Shown here: positions 57,781 through 64,000 of the stretch, piece after piece
How the letters are laid out: the number at the start of each line of letters is the position of its first letter
Numbering within the stretch: the stretch's first letter is position 1
Assembly: GCF_050624435.1 (NCBI RefSeq)
Contig: NC_134535.1
Location: forward strand, 129,880,731 to 129,944,730
Source: Tenrec ecaudatus
Lineage: Eukaryota > Chordata > Mammalia > Afrosoricida > Tenrecidae
Reading direction: 5' to 3'
DNA: 64,000 nucleotides
Notes under the pieces: model-generated
Databases searched by the model: none
What the model saw: only the letters and a program-made list of their open reading frames with translations
What the model was told of the DNA's origin: nothing
Position numbers and translations under genes: made by a program

Positions 57781-58430
57781 GTGATGGTGGATACAGGACG
57801 TTAGGCATTTGTCCGAACCCTACGAACTTTACAAATAGGGAGCCCCAGTGTAAATTATGAGTTGCAGTGACCTAATCATGTACCAGTGTTTATCCATTGT
57901 AACAAATGTGCTATTAAAAACACCACCGCCACCAATTCTGACACATAGGTGCGACAGCAGAACTGCCCTCCAATGGCCGATATTGTCCAAAGTAGACCGC
58001 CTGGGCTTTCGACGAGCACCAGTGGCCTCAGACTGCGGAGCTGTCAGTGAGCAGCTGAGCACGTTAGCTGTTGGCACCGACGAGGGACTCGGCCACACTG
58101 ACAGCGAGGCATTAATAGTAGGGAAACTGTGAGTAGGGCCAGAGGGGGCTACCTGCTCAGAGTGTCTATAAATCGAAAATGTTCTAAAATAGTCCGTTAA
58201 TTAAAAACAAACAAAAAATAACCTATGCACTATCTATCCATCCATGGAATTTTCAGAAACCTATGTATCTATCCATCCATCCATGGAACATGCTAGCAGA
58301 ATAATGCACAGCCTTTTAAATAAATACATTTTTTAAAAGCCATGAAGTTAATGACATAAAAAATGTGTACAAATTGTTGAATGGAAAATTGACTTGGTAA
58401 TTGCTTCACCCCATTCACAATAAAAACGTT
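57781..58430. other. Unassigned sequence with SINE-like remnant
   Basis: A diverged minus-strand AfroSINE may lie at about 57935-58093 (CCAATTCTGACACATAGG, CAGCAGAACTGCCC). A short ATCC-rich run is at 58228-58285. Confidence 0.4.
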
Positions 58431-59100
58431 TCAAAATAAAACTCTGTAAAGGTTTCTTTTGAAGAATAAAACAAACAAAAATTCCCTGAAAAAAATCCAG
58501 TGGATAGCCTTTCTACAAATGCTGCAGGAGCAAACGATACTCACAGTCTTTAACCGAAGTCTCAGATGCACAAACAGTAACTCAAAATGGATCAATGAGG
58601 CCTTTTATAAAACTTTTTTTTTTAAGAGACAATCCTCACAGCCTACAACAAATACAAGTTTTTAGACCTGGTGCTAAAAGTATGATTCAAAAAAGGAAAA
58701 CACAAACAAAAACACTGATCAATTGGACTTCATCAAAATTAAAACTATTTGTCCTAAGAAAGGACTTGTTCAAGATATGAAGTTTGGTTACAGACTAGGG
58801 AAAATCTTTTAAAGGAATATATCTGACAGTGGTCTAACATCTAGACTATACAAGGGGAGAAATGGAAGGATAGTGGAAATTTCCAAACTTTTGAGGCCCC
58901 TCTCCCCATATAAAGATCTCTCAAAACTCAACCTGAAAACAGACAATCCAATCACAAAACGTGCACAAGACACAAAAGGCATTTCACCAGAGAACATATT
59001 GAGACGACAAAAAGGCACTTGGAAAGATGTTCACATTGTTAGCATTAGAGAAATAAAAATTATAACCACAGAGGTGGTTATAGCAGACACCTAACAGAAT
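58431..59100 (+). mobile_element. Old L1 ORF2 end and 3'-UTR, plus strand
   Basis: Words: GATCAATTGGACTTCATCAA, TTACAGACTAGGGAAAATC, TCTGACAGTGGTCTAACATC, then TCACCAGAGAACATATTGAG. It may be a second copy or the displaced continuation of the preceding L1. Confidence 0.65.
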
Positions 59101-59257
59101 GGCTTAAATCACAAGTAGCCAAAGCATCTTTACAGAGAAACTCTAAATCATGTACCATGTACGTAGAGTGGCCCCCTGGCGGAGGTGGAGCTTATCCTGT
59201 GAACTCAGGCGGATGGGCTGCACTGGTGACTTCCTTCCTTCGGATCAAGTGTGGACC

Positions 59258-59430
59258 CCAAACCCCTGCCGCCCATTTGGGTCTAACTCATAGCACCCCT
59301 GTACGGCAGAGTCGAACAGCCCTGTGAGTTTCCAAGGCTGTAAGTATTTTTGGAAGCGGACTGTCATTTTATATCCCAGCCGGCGGGTGGGAGGTCAGGA
59401 GGTAGGCTGGCGCCAAGGCCTGGTGAACCC
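59258..59430 (-). repeat. AfroSINE, minus strand
   Basis: Words: CAAACCCCTGCCGCCCATTTGG, GTACGGCAGAGTCGAACAGCC, GTGAGTTTCCAAGGCTGTAAG and GGAAGCGGACTG. Confidence 0.75.
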
Positions 59431-59623
59431 AATAGCTCATCAAGATGAGGTTTGTTAAGAGCAACTGACCCATTGAAGAGAAGTTGCCTCAGGTGTGGCC
59501 TGCTTCCAATAGACGTGAATGGTACAGGAAAGCATGCTGGTTTTGTGCTGGGTTTAGAGCCTGCATCTGGCTTGTCATCTGCCCTCCAAATCTTTCTTCG
59601 TTTTTGCTTCCGTGTTTAGACAG

Positions 59624-59624
<1 letters not shown>

Positions 59625-59662
<38 letters not shown>
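59625..59662 (+). repeat. (TG)n microsatellite
   Basis: About 19 TG units, directly left of the antisense L1 tail. Confidence 0.95.
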
Positions 59663-59664
<2 letters not shown>

Positions 59665-59665
<1 letters not shown>

Positions 59666-60890
59666 AGACAGTTTTATGGGCACACAATCCACATATCACA
59701 CAACTCAGTAGTTCAATCATATCAAGCAGAATTGTAAAATCATTACCACGATCAATTTTGGAATATTTTCTACCTTCTTCCCCCCTTTAAAATGAGTTGC
59801 GTAATCACAATCAGTTCTAGTGCTTGCCCCCCAATCCCACATACATTATTTGCTCCCCCAATCCACTCCCGCTCCTTAGCTCCCACTCCCACCCCTACCT
59901 CCCCTACAAATCCTTGCATCAGTTATAATCTCTGTGCATCCACTCCTTCTTTGCTTCACAAACTGGGAAACCCAACTGAAACAATAAAAAACAAAATTGA
60001 AATTAAATGCTAAAGATAAAATAATCATAATATAAGGTGAAAAATGCAAATAATAAGTAAGAAAGAAAAGACCACCATCAATACTTTAAAGGGCATGGAA
60101 GAAATTTTTCTTATGGAACAAACAAGAAATACTTAGGTTTAGCACAAATTCTGGTTGGGTCAAGAGGAAGGTCAACTGACCAAGAATCAAGTTCGATCCA
60201 GCATAATCAAGGTGACAATGATCTGTGTCTCATAGTAAGGCTGTTCCAGACTCTTGCCTGTGACACAGGGGATCTGCTAGCAGCTTAATCTGACTAGACA
60301 CCCTGCAGATGGGTTTTGGGCTCCCACTGTCCCCCACAGCCTTCCACAAATTGGGGGTTCACAGTTTAAGCTCTGATACTTTCCCTTCGTCATATTTGGA
60401 TTTTATTATCATCATGTTTGGATCTTCTTCCATGTGGACTTAGTTGACTCCTCACTTAGATGGCTGCTTGTTTAAAAACAAGCCTTTAATACCCTAGGCT
60501 AGTAGTTCTCAACCTTCCTAATGCCACGGCCCTTTAATACAGCTCCTCGTGTTGTGGTGACCCTGTATGTGGGCGTATCTGCATGTGGACAGACCCGCCT
60601 GGAGATGATAGAGGAGCGGTGTCTCGGTTCCTAAGGCCATCGGAAATATGGTCTTAGTTGACCCCTGTGAAAGGGTCGTTCAACCCCCAAAGGGGTCACA
60701 ACCCCCAGGTTGAGAACCACTGCCCTAGACACTATTCTGGTAACCAGGCACCATCTGCTTTCTTCACCACCTTTTGGTATAACACCGTTATCTTCAGTGA
60801 TCATTTCATGAAGGTGAGTATTGAGCAGGGCTATGTTGTCAGAGGTAACTGTTTGGGGATTGGGGCTAGAGTGAAGTGATAGCCCAGAAT
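59665..60890 (-). mobile_element. L1 3'-UTR-like, minus strand, split by SPIN
   Basis: Starts TAGACAGTTTTATGGGC with TAGTTCAATCATATCAAGCAG, as in the copy at 28350. It continues with GATGGCTGCTTGTTTAAAAACAAGCC and, beyond the SPIN element, GGCACCATCTGCTTTCTTCACC. Joining the two copies at 22045 and 28350 reproduces this order. Confidence 0.6.
60500..60722. mobile_element. SPIN-type hAT MITE
   Basis: A 223-bp element with ends TAGTAGTTCTCAACC and GGTTGAGAACCACTG. Flanking 8-mers CCCTAGGC (60492-60499) and CCCTAGAC (60723-60730) match 7 of 8, the hAT size, with the CTAG-type centre reported for SPIN targets. It is a short deletion relative of the 481-bp copy at 15316. No transposase is present. 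Confidence 0.88.
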
Positions 60891-61690
60891 GCATCTGCTT
60901 GTCCCTGGGCTATGCAGAACTCCGGGTGACTCTGATGGGTGCTTGATGACAAAATCAAAGCCCCATGAGACCAACTACACCTACAACAGCAACACACCAG
61001 CCAGCAAACAAAACAAAACAAAAACCAACCTACTCAAGGCAGGAAGGCAAAAACCCATAAAAACAGAAAAGCAAAACATTGTCAATCTTCCCTCTGGGAT
61101 AGAAGGTGATTGAACTGATAATATCAATTTTCCCAATGACGTGCACTCTGGACACTGTCGGCATGAGGAATCTATGGGAGCACAGTGCCACTGTGAGCCG
61201 CACCCCATGAGTTGTTGCCCTGCATAGTTGATCTCCCATGCAATTGAGCTGTTTACCCTATGCATTGGACTTGGTGCCAGGGGGAACCATCCTGCATCAA
61301 TTCTTCCAAGTGCAGATGCCTTTCAGACAGATCAAAGCCTGTCATGTCACTGTGAGGAGGCCATCGAGGTGCTAAATATATGGTGGTTCTGGGTCCCTTT
61401 CCACTGGACACCCACCAAGCTGGGGGGTTCCCTCCAAGGTCCAATAACCACCACTTCCACTGTCCTGGGGCAGCCACTCTCTGTTTCTTCTCCCATCCGA
61501 GTACCCCAGTCCTCAGCCCAAGGGTACAAACAGTTTGGAAGCAGGGCTCAGTTCATTCAGTCAGTCCTCTAGGCTAAGTCCTTCTGATGTAACCACTAGG
61601 GGATGCCATGCTGCCTTCAATGTCAGCATCCAAGGTCATCGTGGTGCTTAGTCCATGGCATGTTTCACTGAAGGTTAGGTAGAAGCATAT
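60891..61690. other. Unassigned, possibly further LINE 3'-UTR
   Basis: An A-rich stretch lies at 61005-61080. The following text may continue the antisense L1, but this was not shown. The 114-codon frame at 61228-61572 has no domain. Confidence 0.35.
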
Positions 61691-62295
61691 TCGTAATGTC
61701 TGCCCAAGAACATAAAATCTGGTCCACTGTCCCCCCTACATTCCCTACACTCATGGTTCATCATCCCTTCCCATGACCTCCAAGTCTCTGGGGCTCGAGC
61801 CAGTAGCCTGCCATATTGCCTGCTGGTGTTGGGAGTCTTCAGCAGCCTGTCATCTTAACTGTGAACCTCGGATTCATCTGCCTCTACACCTAGACACCTG
61901 CCTTCCGACCTGCTATTCTTGAATCCCTCAGTCCTTGAAGCTACCCTACAGCCTGACGTCTGACCCATAGACATGGAACTTGCCAGCTTCTACAACTGTG
62001 TGGGCTATTTCCTTGATCTAAACCTCTTCATATATTAATCATAGACTCTGGTGACGTAGTGGCTAGGGTTGGGCTGTGGTCCTGCAGGGTCAACAGTTCA
62101 AAATCACCAGCTAGCTACCTTGGGAGAAAGCCCGGGCTTTGTACTCCCGTGGAGAAAACTCAGAGGCAGTGTTCCCTGTCCTGTAGGGCTGCAATGACTC
62201 GGCATTGACTCAATGGCAGTGACCTTTACATACATATGCACATACATTAGCTTTACTGGTTTTGCTTCTTTAGGGAACCCAGCCTAACAGACTTA
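61691..62295 (+). repeat. Old dispersed repeat, split by an AfroSINE
   Basis: Text before (61691-62042) and after (62227-62295) an AfroSINE appears to be one old repeat. Its end TTTAGGGAACCCAGCCTAACAG resembles 318-345. It may be an LTR, but the class is uncertain. Confidence 0.4.
62043..62226 (+). repeat. AfroSINE, plus strand
   Basis: The order GACTCTGGTGACGTAGTGGC, TTGGGCTGTGGTCCTGCAGG, TTTGTACTCCCGTGGAG, CCCTGTCCTGTAGGGC and CATTGACTCAATGGCAGTGAC is complete. Confidence 0.9.
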
Positions 62296-62600
62296 TGTTA
62301 TTCAAACATTTGTACGGGAATGCTTATAGCAGTTTAATTCCTTAAAGGTGAAACACTCCAGATACCTTTCAATGGGAGAATGGTTAAACTGTGGTGCATC
62401 CATAGTAGAGATGATTACTCAGTAATGAAAAGGAATATGCTCAACAGCCAGAAGCAGAGTTCAGTGGCTTACCTAATTTTGCTTATAGTCGCATTGGAGA
62501 AATGACAAAATGATGGACTTGAAGGGCAGAATTGTGGTTGTGAGGGGTTAAGAGTAGGTGGTGGAGGGAGGAAAGTGGTCGTGGCGATTTGAGGAATCCT
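62296..62600 (+). repeat. Old L1 3' remnant, plus strand
   Basis: Words TGCTTATAGCAGTTTAATTCC, CCAGATACCTTTCAATGGGAG and GTTAAACTGTGGTGCATCCATAG follow the L1 3'-UTR. Confidence 0.6.
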
Positions 62601-63244
62601 TATGGTTATGAAATGGTCTGAATCTTCACACTGTGTTCTCGATCAGGATTATCAATGCCAATGTCCTGATTGTGATATTGCAACGATAGTTTTTATAAGA
62701 TGGTACTGTTGGGGAACCTGGGTAAAGAGTATGCAGAATCTCCCAACATTTCTTATAATGGTCTGCCAATCTACAATGATCCCAGAATCAAAAGTAGAAT
62801 TTTTAAATATTGAAAAGTCTCTACCCCAAACACTTTAGGTCTCAGGCCACAGACCACCTAGAAGATCTCAGCAAACCACAAGGATCTGAAGAGACCTGAA
62901 GGTCAGAACGGCTCTCAAGCCCGCCTCACTCAAAAGGAGAGGTGCAAAGCATTCGGCCCCAATGCCGGGCAACCTCCACAGGAGGCAGGGAAGAAGGGAA
63001 AGAAAAGGAGGGCGTAAGACGGGGGGCTGAGAAACTCTGGGCTGGCTTCTCCAAAGCAAACACTCCGGAAGACAGGTTCCCTATTCCGGGATCTGCCGCC
63101 ACTACTCCCAGCTTTGGAATCCCCTTCCAAGCACACCATGGACTATGAGACGTGCACATCGAAAGTCACACGCCGCCAGTCTTTTACCACGTGATGTGCA
63201 CTCCGTTTTTCTGACCCAGTAAAATCGATGGGAGCTACTACGAC
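62601..63244. other. Unassigned sequence
   Basis: No gene was recognised. Short frames at 62930-63159 overlap on both strands. Confidence 0.4.
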
Positions 63245-63500
63245 ATGCTAGAGTGTGCAGTCTTGGGAGTCAGAGAGAATCAGGTTTGAGTCCAAACTTT
63301 GATACTTAGTGACTGTAGCACCTTGGCAGGCAACTTCATCTAGTCCTCTGTCAGTTGTCTAATCGCCGAGTTGAGCTACTGACACCCACATCCCAGGATT
63401 TGTGTCAGATCGAGTGCAGTGTGGATGTGAAGCACGTAGCACTGCCTCTGGCCCAGCGTCCAGCCTTAGTGAGTGCTCGCTGTGAATCACGGTTGAAAGG
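63245..63500 (+). repeat. MIR SINE relic, plus strand
   Basis: Near full-length MIR order: CTAGAGTGTGCAGTCTTGGG, GTCAGAGAGAATCAGGTTTG, ACTTAGTGACTGTAGCACC, GGCAACTTCATCTAGTCC and CACTGCCTCTGGCCC, ending AGTGAGTGCTCGC. Confidence 0.75.
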
Positions 63501-64000
63501 CACACGTTGATTCTCTTCTCCGGCTCCTAAATAGAATCCAGGTCATCCAAAGAGGTGCCGAGTTATAGGAATCAACCTCCTTTGATAGGTTCCTCAGTTG
63601 TGTGAAGGACAAGTCACGCTTTGTTGAAGAAGTTCCGGCACGTTTGTTATAAAGCCAGTCTATTTCTTAGAGGCCTTCCACGACGACTTAGTACCATTTA
63701 CTAGTGAGAAAGTCAGAGCCTTTCCCTCAGCGGGTCCAAGGGAAATCATGCGTGTCTGTGAGAGGAAATCTTGAGTGTCTGTAAAAAGACATAAGTGATT
63801 TATCGAGAGAAATCTACATGATGGGCTTGATAGATTTTGCTTGAAACCATAAGGAAGAACTCCTAGGGTCTTTCCATTTTAAACTGGCTCAAGTATATGG
63901 GCTTTCAACAAAATCTGCCTTCAAAAAGGGAGCATTAACAAGGATGATGATGGGGATGAAAGGAAACATAGCAAATACAGAACAACCCATGGTCCAGTGT
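63501..64000. other. Unassigned sequence at the window end
   Basis: No gene or recognised repeat. Cut by the window edge. Confidence 0.4.

Overview
This window is nuclear DNA from a placental mammal, almost certainly an afrotherian and most likely a tenrec (Echinops-like). The evidence is the repeat content: about twenty tRNA/RTE-type AfroSINE copies with the TGGCAGTGAGTTTGGTT tail, several BovB/RTE1-type LINE copies, tenrec-style L1 3' ends, and SPIN-type hAT transposons with CAGTGGTTCTCAACC ends. The species call rests on recalled family distributions and was not searched. I found no intact protein-coding gene, no convincing functional exon and no tRNA or rRNA gene. The open reading frames are all short and fall in repeats or non-coding DNA.

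Layout. 0-5.6 kb: a solo LTR, then a near full-length RTE (copy A) with a hAT MITE nested in it. 5.6-12.2 kb: an L1 3' end, then a second long RTE (copy B) split by other insertions. 12.2-21 kb: a GC-richer block with few recent transposons, holding MIR relics, a SPIN element and a microsatellite cluster. 21-28.9 kb: RTE tails, a MITE with CTGTTTCCC ends, a processed pseudogene of COMTD1, an L2 relic, a second solo LTR inside an AfroSINE and an L1 3' end. 29-36 kb: unassigned sequence, AfroSINEs, an old plus-strand L1 with nested SINEs, and inverted RTE fragments. 36.2-42.3 kb: one ancient minus-strand L1 broken by later insertions, including a young L1 3' end with a perfect 17-bp target duplication. 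42.8-44.3 kb: RTE copy F interrupted by an RPL37 processed pseudogene. 44.3-56 kb: mostly unassigned sequence with MIR relics, a third solo LTR inside an AfroSINE, and a short hAT element. 56-64 kb: two plus-strand L1 3' halves, a minus-strand L1 3' end with a nested SPIN element, and old repeats.

Nothing here works together as a gene system. The interest is transposon archaeology: nested insertions with readable target-site duplications give a relative order (old L1, then RTE and AfroSINE, then hAT, LTR, retrocopy and young L1 insertions). Two gene-derived retrocopies are dead pseudogenes. Repeat boundaries are estimates made by eye, usually good to about 10-30 bp, except where target duplications fix them.
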